Assembly: GCA_964512645.1 (NCBI GenBank)
Contig: CAZEJS010000031.1
Location: 1-35,711 of the forward strand
Reading direction: 5' to 3'
Length of the DNA: 35,711 nucleotides
Source of the DNA: CAZEJS01 sp964512645
GTDB taxonomy: Bacteria; Actinomycetota; Geothermincolia; Fen-727; Anoxymicrobiaceae
Below, in pieces: positions 7,889 to 15,607 of the stretch. Under the pieces are notes generated by a model. The model did not search any database and was not told the DNA's origin. It was given only the letters and a program-made list of their open reading frames with translations. The first letter of the stretch is position 1. Each line of letters starts with the position of its first letter. A program made the position numbers and the translations under genes.

Positions 7889-7941
7889 CCGGCGCGCGGC
7901 CGCACCCCGATTCCGTCGGGCCCGGGGGACGGCCGCGCCGG
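7889..7941 (-). promoter_or_regulatory. Nested GC-rich hairpin in the SCP-2 / ligase spacer
   Basis: CGGCCGCGCCGG (7930-7941) can pair with CCGGCGCGCGGCCG (7889-7902) with a 2-base bulge, enclosing an inner CCCGA-TTCCG-TCGGG hairpin (7906-7920). No T-run follows. It lies between the SCP-2 stop and the ligase ribosome binding site. It could be an attenuator or an mRNA-stabilising hairpin that sets different levels for the two genes. Confidence 0.4.
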
Positions 7942-7949
7942 TGTTGCTT

Positions 7950-8531
7950 CTAGCCTACGAGAGCGCTCAGTTCGATGGCAAGGGGCATGTTGCCTTCGAT
8001 CTTGAGCTGGCCGCCCATGAAAGCGTTCACCCCCGACACCTCGCCGCTGCTGATCTGCACCCAGGTGTCCAGCGAGCACTTGAAGACGGCCTTCGGCTCC
8101 GCGGCGCCGTTGAAGGTTACGCTCATGTTGACCGGGGAGCCGTCCGGCTTTGTCAGGTCCAGGACGAGGGAACCCTTGATGTCCTTGAGTTTTTCGAAGC
8201 GGGCGCGGTTGGCAACCTTGTTGACGTCGGTGAACATGTCGATGGCGCCGCCCAGCTTGCCGGTGACCGCGTCCCGCCATACCGACTCGTCCATGTCCAG
8301 GGTTACCAGCGCATCGTCAACAGGCCCGGAGATGACCTCCAGGTCCTTCGCGTCGGTTATCACCAGGCTGTAGGTGTTCTTCTGTCCGCCGCTGTCCACG
8401 TTGAATGTGAGTTTGGCTACGGTGCCGTCCATGTCGCTTATGGTAGCGCCCTTCAACTGCTCCGCGAACATCTCCGGAACGTAGTCCTTGAAATACTCGT
8501 CGACCGTGATGTCTTCCCTGACCTCCTGCAT
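7950..8531 (-). CDS. SCP-2 sterol-transfer-family lipid-binding protein
   Basis: A 193-residue soluble protein. The C-terminal half follows the SCP-2 pattern: a beta-rich region with SVTFNGAAEPKAVFKCSLDT, then WVQISSGEVSGVNAFMGGQL and KIEGNMPLAIELSALVG, matching the family's (f)m-sGklkieGdm-lal-l end. An upstream half (about residues 30-100, VAKLTFNVDSG, ALVTLDMDESVWRDAVTGKL) looks like a second, degenerate copy of the same fold: 'VDDALVTLDMDESVWRDAVT' aligns in outline with the strand and helix before GGQLK. Such proteins carry acyl chains, sterols or acyl-CoAs. GAGGAGGGG lies 6 bases before the ATG. It is first in a likely operon with the acyl-CoA ligase and epimerase, and may present their lipid substrate. 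Confidence 0.82.
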   Translation of the reverse strand: MQEVREDITVDEYFKDYVPEMFAEQLKGATISDMDGTVAKLTFNVDSGGQKNTYSLVITDAKDLEVISGPVDDALVTLDMDESVWRDAVTGKLGGAIDMFTDVNKVANRARFEKLKDIKGSLVLDLTKPDGSPVNMSVTFNGAAEPKAVFKCSLDTWVQISSGEVSGVNAFMGGQLKIEGNMPLAIELSALVG

Positions 8532-8559
8532 GTGTACCCCTCCTCATCGAGCCAAATGG

Positions 8560-8583
8560 ACTAGACCGACACGTCAGTCTAGT
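8560..8583. promoter_or_regulatory. Palindromic operator between the SCP-2 and TetR genes
   Basis: ACTAGAC and GTCTAGT flank a symmetric core (CGAC-ACGTC-A) giving a 24-base palindrome with 10 of 12 pairs matched, centred about 150 bases before the TetR gene and 40 before the SCP-2 gene. Size and symmetry suit a TetR-family dimer. It overlaps the -10 of the SCP-2 operon, so the regulator at 8732 is the obvious candidate. Confidence 0.75.
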
Positions 8584-8586
8584 ATA
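8581..8586 (-). promoter_or_regulatory. -10 element of the SCP-2 operon
   Basis: On the minus strand TATACT (5 of 6 to consensus) overlaps the end of the palindromic operator. Transcription would begin near 8574, leaving a leader of about 43 bases. No convincing -35 is visible 16-18 bases upstream, so the promoter may be weak or use another sigma factor. Confidence 0.35.
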
Positions 8587-8731
8587 AGGTTGATCTCCGT
8601 GTCCAGTCTTTTGTCTGCCGCGACCGGCAGAGCCGCCGGGCCTGCTCCGGGCATCAGACGCGACCCGGTGGGGAGGCTGGAGTGTGATGAACAACGGATA
8701 GAACGCCGGGTGTTCCCGGCCGGGAGGAGAA

Positions 8732-9361
8732 GTGGCAGAAAAGAGAAGCGTCCTTCCGCCGGCGGAGAGACGAGAAGCTCTGCTGGAGGCCGGCGCGAGG
8801 GCAATTTCGGAGAAGGGGTACAGGAACGCCTCTATTCAGGACATCATCGACGCCGCGGGCGTGGCCAGGGGCACATTCTACCATTATTTCAATTCCAAGA
8901 AGGACATATTTCTCGACCTGATAGAGCGTTATTTCACCGGCTTCGCGGCGATCCTCGAGGAAAACCACGCCCGCCTTTTCAGCGCGCTGGAGGAGGGCAT
9001 GGACCTGCCCGGCGCCTGGAGGAGCAACGCCTATGCCATCCTGGAGTTCCACAGCAGGAACCCGGAGTTGACCGCGCTTGTCTACAGGGAGGCGATGGGG
9101 CTCGACGAGAACTTCAGCGACAAGGTCAGGGAGTTCTCGAGGCTCGCGCGCAGCCGTATGGTCGAGGAGTTCCAGATGGTGGCGGACCGTGGGCTCATGG
9201 TTCCATGTGACGTCGAGCTCGTGACCACGATCGTCAACGGCGCGGTGATCAACATCATCATGGAGTACATACTCGCCGACGGGGAGTGCGACCTCGCCTA
9301 CCTTGCGGACGCCCTGGTGAAGAACCAGCTTCGCGCGCTCACCCCGTCTCGCCCCTCTTGA
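8732..9361 (+). CDS. TetR/AcrR family transcriptional regulator
   Basis: A 209-residue TetR protein starting at GTG with GGGAGGA 5 bases upstream. The DNA-binding domain spans about residues 10-60: RREALLEAGARAISEKGY, then SIQDIIDAAGVARGTFYHYF (helix-turn-helix) and NSKKDIFLDLIERYF. GTFYHYFxSKxDIF is highly typical of the family. The C-terminal helical domain holds an aromatic and hydrophobic interior with no recognisable ligand motif. It is divergent from the SCP-2, ligase, epimerase operon across a 24-base palindrome and is followed after 78 bases by an SDR gene. I infer that it controls the lipid operon and probably itself in response to a lipid or acyl-CoA. It is a separate subfamily from the TetR at 4315. 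Confidence 0.93.
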   Translation: MAEKRSVLPPAERREALLEAGARAISEKGYRNASIQDIIDAAGVARGTFYHYFNSKKDIFLDLIERYFTGFAAILEENHARLFSALEEGMDLPGAWRSNAYAILEFHSRNPELTALVYREAMGLDENFSDKVREFSRLARSRMVEEFQMVADRGLMVPCDVELVTTIVNGAVINIIMEYILADGECDLAYLADALVKNQLRALTPSRPS

Positions 9362-9391
9362 GGGCGCCGGGTGGTATATGCTGTGCGTGAC

Positions 9392-9407
9392 GCCCGGCCG
9401 ACCGGGC
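9392..9407. other. Short hairpin between TetR and SDR genes
   Basis: GCCCGG-CCGA-CCGGGC is a 6-base-pair stem with a 4-base loop in the 78-base gap between the two genes. No T-run follows, so it is not a typical terminator. The two genes may still be cotranscribed. Confidence 0.3.
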
Positions 9408-9439
9408 CATGATGTCGAGTCCCAAACGGAGGTGGAAGG

Positions 9440-10252
9440 ATGGAACTGAACGGCAAGCGGGTGCTCATAACCGGCGCGGCTCGCGGCATGGGCAAGGAAG
9501 AGGCCCTGGCGTTCGCGCGCGAGGGCGCGGAAGTCGTGCTCACGGACATTGACCGGGAAGGCGTCACCAGGGCGGCCGAGGAGTTGAGGTCGATCGGCTA
9601 CAAGGCTCCGTGCTTCGACTTCGACGTATCCGACAGGGAGGCGTGTTTCGAGCTGGCTCGCCGGGTCAGCGACGAGGTGGGGCCGGTGGATGTCCTGGTG
9701 AACAACGCAGGCGTGGTCGTGTGCGACCACGTGCTGAACCTCTCCGAGCACGACTTGAGGCGCATGATGGACGTCAACTACTTCGGCATGGTCTGGATGA
9801 TGCAGGCGTTTGTGCCCGGCATGGTGAAGCGAGGGAGCGGGCACGTGGTCAACGTGTGTTCTTCCGCGGGCAAGATAGGCGTCCCGGGGATAGGGGGCTA
9901 TTGCGCAACCAAGTTCGCCGCCATCGGCGTAACCGACTCGATACGGCCCGAACTCAAGCGATCGGGCGTGCGTTTCACCATAGTGAACCCCGGGTATGTG
10001 AACACGGGAATGTTCGGCGGGTCGAAGGTCCCCTTCATCACCAGGTGGCTGAAGCCCGCCACGGTGGCCGCGGCCATGGTGACAGCGGTGAAGAAGAACT
10101 ACGCCGAGATCTGCGTGCCCAGGTTCTGGGTCAGGGTCGCGACTTTCGTGAGGGGCCTGTGCCTTCCCAGGCTTACGGACCCGGTGCAGGGCCTTCTGGG
10201 GGCCCACCGTTCGTTCGACACCTGGCAGAAGGACGCTTCCCGACCGTTCTGA
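9440..10252 (+). CDS. Short-chain dehydrogenase/reductase (SDR)
   Basis: A 270-residue classical SDR. The cofactor motif TGAARGMG is at residues 11-18 and a LTDIDRE acidic end of beta-2 suggests NAD preference. The NNAG structural motif is in VDVLVNNAGVVV. The catalytic Ser and the Tyr/Lys pair are in VCSSAGKIGVPGIGGYCATK. The C-terminal part (VNPGYVNTGMFGGSKVP) fits the substrate loop of retinol, 17-beta-hydroxysteroid or fatty-alcohol type reductases (with PxxxTxM). GGAGG lies about 7 bases upstream of the ATG. It sits behind a TetR gene next to lipid-type genes, so a hydrophobic alcohol/ketone substrate is likely. It ends 8 bases from the convergent acyl-CoA synthetase gene, leaving no room for a separate terminator. 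Confidence 0.9.
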   Translation: MELNGKRVLITGAARGMGKEEALAFAREGAEVVLTDIDREGVTRAAEELRSIGYKAPCFDFDVSDREACFELARRVSDEVGPVDVLVNNAGVVVCDHVLNLSEHDLRRMMDVNYFGMVWMMQAFVPGMVKRGSGHVVNVCSSAGKIGVPGIGGYCATKFAAIGVTDSIRPELKRSGVRFTIVNPGYVNTGMFGGSKVPFITRWLKPATVAAAMVTAVKKNYAEICVPRFWVRVATFVRGLCLPRLTDPVQGLLGAHRSFDTWQKDASRPF

Positions 10253-10260
10253 AGGATGGA

Positions 10261-11664
10261 CTACCGCGCGTAAGAACGCAGGGCGGCCAGCGCCTTGACC
10301 GCCGGTTCGGGGGATGCGAAGACGGGGACCGCCGGCCCCGAGATCTCCCTCATCCGTTCGATGAAATCGTGGTGTCCCACCGCGCAGACAGCGAGCGGCT
10401 TGGCGGACCGCTCGGCGTAGATTCCGCTGATATCGCCGAACCAGTTGACCCCCGTGGAACCGCGACCGGTGACGGCGCGGAAGATGGCGTAAGGCATGAC
10501 CGTGATCGCCAGGACCATGTCGATGCCGGGGTCTTCCAGGACCGCGGCGAGAGCCGCGGGAAACTGGGTCGAAGGGCCGACGTCAACTGGATTGCGGACG
10601 TTCATCCATGCGGGCGCGCCCAGGGTAATCCTCCGGGCCGTCTCGGCTCCCAGAGCCGGAACCACGAGCCCGCGGGAGACCGCGGTGTCGGCGGCCAGGA
10701 CACCGAGGCTGCCGCTGGAGGTAACGATGGCCAGCCTGCCGCCGCGGGGGAGCGGCAGGGCGGAGAACGCCCGCGCCATCTCGACCAGCTCCTCGAGCGA
10801 GTCCGCCCTGACGGCGCCGGACTGCCTGAAGGCCGCGTCGTACAGGGCGTCTTCCCCGGAAATGCTGGCAGTGTGCGAAGCGGTGGCGCGGCGTCCCTCC
10901 GGGGAGCGGCCGCTCTTGAGGACCAGCACCGGTTTCTCCCTGGCGGTGCTCTCGAGGGCCTCCAGCAGTTCCCGCCCATCCGCGGCGCCTTCCAGGTACA
11001 TCATCACCACGGTGGTCTGCGGGTCCGCGCGCAGGTACTCGAGCACCTCCGCTTCGCCGACATCCATGCGGTTGCCGAGGGTAACGGCCTTGGAGACGTA
11101 CAGACGGTGTTCGTGGAGCATGTCGAGCATTACGGCGCCGAATACGCCGCTCTGGGCGATGATCGCGGTGGACCCGGGGTTCATCGCCTCGTCGATGACC
11201 TCGACCGTGCTGAAACCGTTGGCCGTGTTGACGACGCCGACGCAGTTCGGGCCGATCACGCGTATACCGTGCTCGCGCGCTGCCGCCATCACCTCTTCCT
11301 GCAGCGCCGCGCCGCCGGCGCCGGTCTCGGCGAAGCCGGCGCTTTCCACTATCGCGTGGCGGATTCCCTTGCGCCCGATGTCGTCCATGACGCCGGGAAC
11401 CGATCGCGCGGGAACGACGACCACGGCGAGGTCGACCGATCCCTCCACGTCGTCGATCGAGCCGTACACCTTCATGCCGTGGAGGTCTCCGCCCCGGGGG
11501 TTGACCAGGTAAGTCCTGGCGGCCCAGCCGTGGCGCTCGAGGACCAGGGGGATTCCGTATCCGAAGCCGGGGGAGCTCCTGGCCCCGATCAGCGCTACGC
11601 CTTCGGGCTCGAAGAAGACGGAAAGGCCGGGGGCGCTTCCACCTTTTCTGCCGGCCGGGCGCAC
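10261..11664 (-). CDS. ADP-forming acyl-CoA synthetase, alpha-subunit type (CoA-binding and ligase domains only)
   Basis: The 467-residue product starts with LSVFFEPEGVALIGARSSPG, the CoA-binding Rossmann domain of NDP-forming acyl-CoA synthetases (family: FxPksVAviGAS). It continues with GIRVIGPNCVGVVNT and AIIAQSGVFGAV (succinyl-CoA-ligase-like domain) and SHTASISGEDALYDAAFRQ. H264 in that last motif matches the phosphorylated His of the family's SHTG-x-x-G loop. These enzymes convert acyl-CoA + ADP + Pi to acid + CoA + ATP. The ATP-grasp (beta) part is absent here and no separate beta gene is adjacent; a fused version is at 21762. I chose an in-frame GTG at 11664, 10 bases after the preceding gene's stop. 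Longer in-frame extension would overlap that gene. It probably forms an operon with the URO-D-fold gene. Confidence 0.82.
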   Translation of the reverse strand: MRPAGRKGGSAPGLSVFFEPEGVALIGARSSPGFGYGIPLVLERHGWAARTYLVNPRGGDLHGMKVYGSIDDVEGSVDLAVVVVPARSVPGVMDDIGRKGIRHAIVESAGFAETGAGGAALQEEVMAAAREHGIRVIGPNCVGVVNTANGFSTVEVIDEAMNPGSTAIIAQSGVFGAVMLDMLHEHRLYVSKAVTLGNRMDVGEAEVLEYLRADPQTTVVMMYLEGAADGRELLEALESTAREKPVLVLKSGRSPEGRRATASHTASISGEDALYDAAFRQSGAVRADSLEELVEMARAFSALPLPRGGRLAIVTSSGSLGVLAADTAVSRGLVVPALGAETARRITLGAPAWMNVRNPVDVGPSTQFPAALAAVLEDPGIDMVLAITVMPYAIFRAVTGRGSTGVNWFGDISGIYAERSAKPLAVCAVGHHDFIERMREISGPAVPVFASPEPAVKALAALRSYAR

Positions 11665-11674
11665 CCGGGACCCG

Positions 11675-12817
11675 TCAGTACCAGCCGTAGCGGAGCACCG
11701 CCCTGGAGACCGCGGCAACGTTGGCGGGCTTCGCGTCAACCGGGATGGAGCACCCGCTGGAAAGGATGAACGCTCCGTCGGAGCCCACGTCATTTATGAG
11801 CGTCCTGCAGTATTCGTCGACCTCGTCCGGTTCCCCGAGCTTGAGCAGCGTGGCGGGGACGTCACCCATTATGCACATGCGCCCGTCGAGAATCTCTTTA
11901 GCGGCACGGATGTCGGTGGCCCCGTCGAGGTTCATGATGCACTGGGCAGGAGGGAAGTCGCGGAAGTAGTGCATGAAATCGGTCCAGTCGCCGTCGAGGT
12001 GGAGGATGCTGGTTATCCCGAGCTTGCAGTAGAACTCAACCAGCTCCTGCCACTCGGGAAGGGCGATGTCCTCGAACTGCTGCGGGCTCATGAACGCGGG
12101 ACTTGTGCGCGCCCCGCCGAAGAAGACACGCCTCACCCGGTTGATCGGCATCGGCACCAGACCGGCCAGCTTGAAGCTCCCCATGAGCGCCCGGCTGGCG
12201 GCCTTGATCTCGTCGGGATGGCGGTACAGGTCGAGCGTGAACTCCTTGAAGCCCCGCAGGTGCACGGAGATGTACTCGGCGGGCGTGAACGTGAAATTCG
12301 AGGCGACGAGGGTCTCGACGCCGCGCGCCCTCCAGCGCCTGACGGACCTGGCGATGGCCAGGTTGTCGGCCGCCATGCCGCGCAGCTCGGAAGCCAGGCC
12401 GCGGGGTGTCGCCAGGTGCGGGTGCTCGATCTCCAGCTTGCCGCGGAGCCAGTTGATGGCGCCCTTTTCAGCGATATCGCGGTATTCGTCCGGCTCCATG
12501 ACGGAGCGCTCGCAGAACTGCCACGGCTCGTCGACCGGCACGCCGTCGATGCCCGGGACCCTGGGCAGGTTCGGGGTCAGAAAGCGGAGAAAGCGCCCGA
12601 GCCCGGCGTACGTCATGTTCTGTCCGTCGATGGGGCCCAGGCCCTTCAGGGTGTTATCGAGGGCGAGGTCCGCTTTGGGCACGTCGTACAGGAGGTCGTG
12701 CTGGGTGATGCCTCCGTAACGGGTCGCGAAAAGGTCGATGATGGGGACGTAGGGGACGCGGTCTGGTTTCTGGAGACGGACCGCCTTGTTTATCCTCTCG
12801 ATAGCCGGGATGGTCAA
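11675..12817 (-). CDS. URO-D fold protein (methyltransferase / uroporphyrinogen decarboxylase family)
   Basis: A 380-residue protein with the complete URO-D TIM-barrel layout: ERINKAVRLQKPDRVPYVPI (RxPDRVP opening), FVGG-like barrel strands, SPQQFEDIALPEWQELVEFY (the helix before the active site), ITSILHLDGDWT, then MNLDGATDIRAAKEILDGRM, CIMGDVPATLL and the C-terminal FILSSGCSIPVDAKPANVAA. The His of LHLDGD and the Cys of SSGCSIP occupy the usual zinc/substrate-side positions of methylcobamide methyltransferases, but the HxC pair typical of MtaA/MtbA is not complete. It starts at TTG with AGGAGGAGG about 7 bases upstream. True uroporphyrinogen decarboxylase is unlikely. A demethylase or methyltransferase role is inferred from the family. 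It is followed directly by the acyl-CoA synthetase gene. Confidence 0.82.
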   Translation of the reverse strand: MTIPAIERINKAVRLQKPDRVPYVPIIDLFATRYGGITQHDLLYDVPKADLALDNTLKGLGPIDGQNMTYAGLGRFLRFLTPNLPRVPGIDGVPVDEPWQFCERSVMEPDEYRDIAEKGAINWLRGKLEIEHPHLATPRGLASELRGMAADNLAIARSVRRWRARGVETLVASNFTFTPAEYISVHLRGFKEFTLDLYRHPDEIKAASRALMGSFKLAGLVPMPINRVRRVFFGGARTSPAFMSPQQFEDIALPEWQELVEFYCKLGITSILHLDGDWTDFMHYFRDFPPAQCIMNLDGATDIRAAKEILDGRMCIMGDVPATLLKLGEPDEVDEYCRTLINDVGSDGAFILSSGCSIPVDAKPANVAAVSRAVLRYGWY

Positions 12818-13003
12818 CTGGCTCCTCCTCCTATGGCCGGAACGGGTTCTTTCAAGGTCATAGGGTACACGGAACGTGCGGTAGCCGCCACCGTCCCGGG
12901 GTTGCGCCGGGGGAAGCGGACGCCGTGACGGACGCGTTCGGCGGGGGCGTCCGGGCGTTCGTTCGACGTGCGGCGGCGGGCGGGGCGGCACTTCCCGGCA
13001 CGA

Positions 13004-13032
13004 CTGACCTCCACGGCCCACTTTGGTAGAAT
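13004..13032 (+). promoter_or_regulatory. Promoter of the class III PLP enzyme gene
   Basis: CTGACC (13004-13009, 4 of 6) and TAGAAT (13027-13032, 5 of 6) are separated by exactly 17 bases. Transcription would start near 13039, about 35 bases before the ATG at 13075. Confidence 0.6.
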
Positions 13033-13074
13033 CTTCTCGAGCCACCAGGTGACATCGACATAGCGAGGTGACAG

Positions 13075-14475
13075 ATGGAATACGACGAAATCATGGAGCG
13101 CAGGGCCCGGGTGATGGAAGACGAGCTGCACCCGATCCCCGACGAACTCCTCGAGAAGGTCAAGGCGGATTTCTACCGGACCCGCGCGAAGTCGCTCAAG
13201 CTGTACGAGGAGCTGCAGTCTTACGTTCCGGGTGGCGTCGAGCACAACCTGGCCACCAGCCACCCGTTCCCGCTGGCCATGGACCGCGCGAAGGGCTACC
13301 ACATGTGGGATATCGACGGCAACGAGTACGTAGACTACCTGATGTGCGGCGCGCCGATCATACTCGGCCATCACTACGATCCGCTTGACAATGAAGTCAT
13401 CGAAATCATCAGGGAGAAGGGGCCGGCCACGGGGCTGACCTCCGAATACGAGTTGCTGGCCGCCAGGAAGATCGTTGAACACATGCCGGCGGTCGACGTG
13501 GTGCGCTTCCTCCAGTCCGGGACCGAGGCGGACATGGCGGCCTTGAGGATTGCCCGCACGGTGACCGGTCGCCAGAAGGTCATCAAGGTCGAGGGCAGCT
13601 ATCACGGCTGGTACGACCAGTACGTCTATTCGCTTCACGTCCCGGGCACCGCGGGGCTCAACTCACCGGGGATACCCCCCGCCACCTTCGACAATCTGGT
13701 CGAGGTGAAGCCCAACGACTTCGAGGGCCTGGAGAAGGCGTTCGAGGACAACAGGGACGAGATCGCCTGCCTGGTGCTCGAACCGGTCGGCGGCGAGTCG
13801 GGCGTTCACCCGGTTCACCCGGACTGGAACGAGCGCTGCGCCGCGCTGTGCAGGGAACACGGCGCCCTGCTGGTGTTCGACGAGGTCGTGACCGGTTTCC
13901 GGCTTGACATGGGGGGCGCGCAGAAGAAGTTCGGCATCACCCCCGACATAACGGTTCTGGGAAAGATCGTGGCCCACGGGTTCCCGTCCGCTGGTGCGGT
14001 CGCCGGGCGCAGGGAGGTCATGGAGATCGTTGGCGCCGGGATGGGACAGAGGCCCTACATGGGGGGTACGCTCGCGGCGAATCCGATCTCGTGCGGCGCC
14101 TGTTACCACGCGATCAGGCTCATGGAGGAGAACGACGCCGTGGGCAAGGCGACCGCGGCCGCGGACAAGCTGACCGGTGAGCTGAACAGCCTCTTCGCCA
14201 CCAGGCCGGACCTGCCGTTCTTCGCGTACAATTTCGGCCCGATCATACAGTACGTCACCACCGGCTTCTTCTGGGTAGATATAACCGGCCCGAGGGCCTT
14301 CGAGATAATAACCAGGCGTAAGGCCGCGGAGGATTACCAGATGGTGGCTTCACTCAACGGGCTCTGTTCGCTAGCGGGCACCCGCATGTACACGTGCATG
14401 CAGCACGACGACGAATCGCTCCAGAAGACTCTAGGAGTCTGGGATACGATCCTGTCGATGATACCCAAGGGGTAG
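13075..14475 (+). CDS. Class III PLP-dependent aminotransferase / glutamate-1-semialdehyde aminomutase-like
   Basis: A 466-residue fold-type I PLP enzyme. The N-terminal SYVPGGVEHNLAT with YMWDIDGNEYVDYLM is characteristic of glutamate-1-semialdehyde 2,1-aminomutase (HemL) and its relatives. The phosphate/ring region follows: FLQSGTEADMAALRIARTVT (SGTEA), ISGSYHGW-like EGSYHGWYDQ and LLVFDEVVTGFR (Asp for the pyridine N). The PLP lysine is K297 in ITVLGKIVAHGFPSAG. It is longer than HemL (about 430) and no other tetrapyrrole gene is next to it, so it is probably a HemL-like transaminase or mutase of another substrate. GAGGTG lies 6 bases before the ATG. It stands alone with its own promoter, converging on the two-cupin operon. 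Confidence 0.85.
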   Translation: MEYDEIMERRARVMEDELHPIPDELLEKVKADFYRTRAKSLKLYEELQSYVPGGVEHNLATSHPFPLAMDRAKGYHMWDIDGNEYVDYLMCGAPIILGHHYDPLDNEVIEIIREKGPATGLTSEYELLAARKIVEHMPAVDVVRFLQSGTEADMAALRIARTVTGRQKVIKVEGSYHGWYDQYVYSLHVPGTAGLNSPGIPPATFDNLVEVKPNDFEGLEKAFEDNRDEIACLVLEPVGGESGVHPVHPDWNERCAALCREHGALLVFDEVVTGFRLDMGGAQKKFGITPDITVLGKIVAHGFPSAGAVAGRREVMEIVGAGMGQRPYMGGTLAANPISCGACYHAIRLMEENDAVGKATAAADKLTGELNSLFATRPDLPFFAYNFGPIIQYVTTGFFWVDITGPRAFEIITRRKAAEDYQMVASLNGLCSLAGTRMYTCMQHDDESLQKTLGVWDTILSMIPKG

Positions 14476-14495
14476 CACGGGCGGGGAGGAAGAGC

Positions 14496-14530
14496 GCCGG
14501 GAGCCCGGCAACCCCGGTGCGATACCGGGG
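14496..14530. terminator. Paired GC hairpins between convergent genes
   Basis: GCCGGG-AG-CCCGGC (14496-14509) and CCCCGGT-GCGAT-ACCGGGG (14512-14530) are two adjacent perfect stems in the 83-base gap between the PLP enzyme and the convergent cupin gene. Neither has a T-run, so termination would need help or a convergent-transcription effect. Confidence 0.4.
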
Positions 14531-14558
14531 CAAGGACGTCGGCCGCTGCGCCCGGTTG

Positions 14559-14918
14559 TCAGAGGATTGCCTCGTCCTTCTCTTCCCACGCGGGGTCTAC
14601 CACGCACAAGAAGACCAGGTCGTCCTCGCCCGCGTTGGCGATGTGTTGGACGCACCCGGGAGGGATGTAGACCGTGTCCGTCGGACCGACCGGTTGTTCC
14701 TCGCCGTCGATGGACATTTTCCCGGACCCCTGGAGGATGTAGTAGACCTCGGAGGAGTTGAGCCGGTGGGGCGCGCTCGCGCGGCCCGGGGGCAGCTTGG
14801 CGTGCGCGAGGCTGTAACGGAGTTCGAGGGGTGCCCTGACGGGGCTCAGCAACTCTCTGAGGATGCAGCCGTCCCCGGACAGGAACTCCTCGCAGTCTCC
14901 GAATTTGATCACAGACAC
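14559..14918 (-). CDS. Small cupin-domain protein
   Basis: A 119-residue single-domain cupin (beta-barrel). Motif 1 is PPGRASAPHRLNSSEVYYIL: one His and the Glu are present but the second metal His of HxH is Arg (HR). LQGSGKM follows. Motif 2 is VYIPPGCVQHIAN, with its His. The barrel metal site is therefore probably incomplete (2-His/1-Glu). It starts at GTG with GGAGGAG upstream; a second GTG two codons later (14912) is equally possible. It is the second gene of a two-cupin operon, 31 bases downstream of the first. Small cupins of this type bind or isomerise small sugars, acids or amino acids. Substrate unknown. Confidence 0.82.
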   Translation of the reverse strand: MSVIKFGDCEEFLSGDGCILRELLSPVRAPLELRYSLAHAKLPPGRASAPHRLNSSEVYYILQGSGKMSIDGEEQPVGPTDTVYIPPGCVQHIANAGEDDLVFLCVVDPAWEEKDEAIL

Positions 14919-14949
14919 GGCTCCTCCATGGCAGGGTGCTGGATGGCGT

Positions 14950-15288
14950 TCACTCGCGGATCAGGGTCAGGAGCATCTTGAAGCGCACTGGAGCGTGGAG
15001 GGAGTGGGGCACGCCGGCGGGCATGATGATCGCCTGCCCGCGGGCCACCGCGTGGTCGGCGCCGCCAACGGTGACGCGCGCGGAGCCGTCCAGCACCTGG
15101 ACAAGGGCGTCGAACGGAGCGGTATGCTCGCTGAGGCCTTCTCCGGCGTCGAACGCGAAGACGCTGACGGTCCCGGCTTTGCCCCTCATTATCTCCCGGC
15201 TCACCACGGACCCGTCCTGGTAGGTCACCAGGCTGCCCGGGTCTATCACAATTCCCCGCACCGTGGTGTCGCCCCGGTCCACGTTCAT
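14950..15288 (-). CDS. Small cupin-domain protein
   Basis: A 112-residue cupin: SVFAFDAGEGLSEHTAPFDA (motif 1, with His but the Glu position replaced by Asp), LVQVLDGSARVTVGG, then IIMPAGVPHSLHAPVRFKM (motif 2, His in VPHSLH). This resembles the small cupins of the pirin/AraC-like or 'cupin_2' type with the segment AGEGLSEHTxPxDALVxVLDG. It is a likely metal-binding or sensor/storage protein of unknown ligand. It has a GGAGGGGG ribosome binding site 7 bases before the ATG and is first in the two-cupin operon. The two proteins are only distantly similar, so it is not a recent duplication. Confidence 0.82.
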   Translation of the reverse strand: MNVDRGDTTVRGIVIDPGSLVTYQDGSVVSREIMRGKAGTVSVFAFDAGEGLSEHTAPFDALVQVLDGSARVTVGGADHAVARGQAIIMPAGVPHSLHAPVRFKMLLTLIRE

Positions 15289-15607
15289 GCAAACCCCCTC
15301 CGGTTTGTCGGTACTCAGAGGCCGCCCGGAAGCGGCCGCCGGATTAGATTACCATTTAGTGCCGGACGGCACATCCGGTTGCCTCCCCGCGACACGACGC
15401 GGCATGCCCGAGAATGCCCGCCTGATATTACCAGGTGGTCGAGCATGGGTTCGGATCAGCACCTGCGGCGCGAGGGGAGAAACCCGCCGGCGAAGCCCTC
15501 ATGCACAGGAAATGACTTCGCAGTACAAATTGCTCTCCGGTTCGCATATACTTCATGAAGCCCGGACAGACCTGGCTGCAAGTAGCCTTACCGAGGAGGA
15601 GGGATCG
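15289..15607. other. Divergent intergenic region (319 bases)
   Basis: No gene is visible. It separates the two-cupin operon (minus) from the second FAD enzyme (plus). It holds a hairpin, GGCCGC-CCGGAA-GCGGCC (15320-15337), in the leader of the cupin transcript; an AT-rich stretch at 15342-15360 containing TCTAAT on the minus strand (5 of 6 to a -10); and TATACT at 15547-15552 on the plus strand, a plausible -10 for the FAD gene 55 bases upstream of its start. No -35 is convincing for either. Confidence 0.5.

Noticed and set aside
9610..11769. A 719-codon plus-strand frame across the SDR and synthetase genes.
   Set aside because: It overlaps one same-strand and one opposite-strand gene with strong family matches, and its translation is compositionally biased.
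11675..12817. True uroporphyrinogen decarboxylase (HemE) together with the GSA-aminomutase-like gene as a heme cluster.
   Set aside because: The URO-D-fold protein lacks the HemE N-terminal arginine pattern, the two genes are divergent, and no other heme gene is nearby; both are better read as paralogues with other roles.
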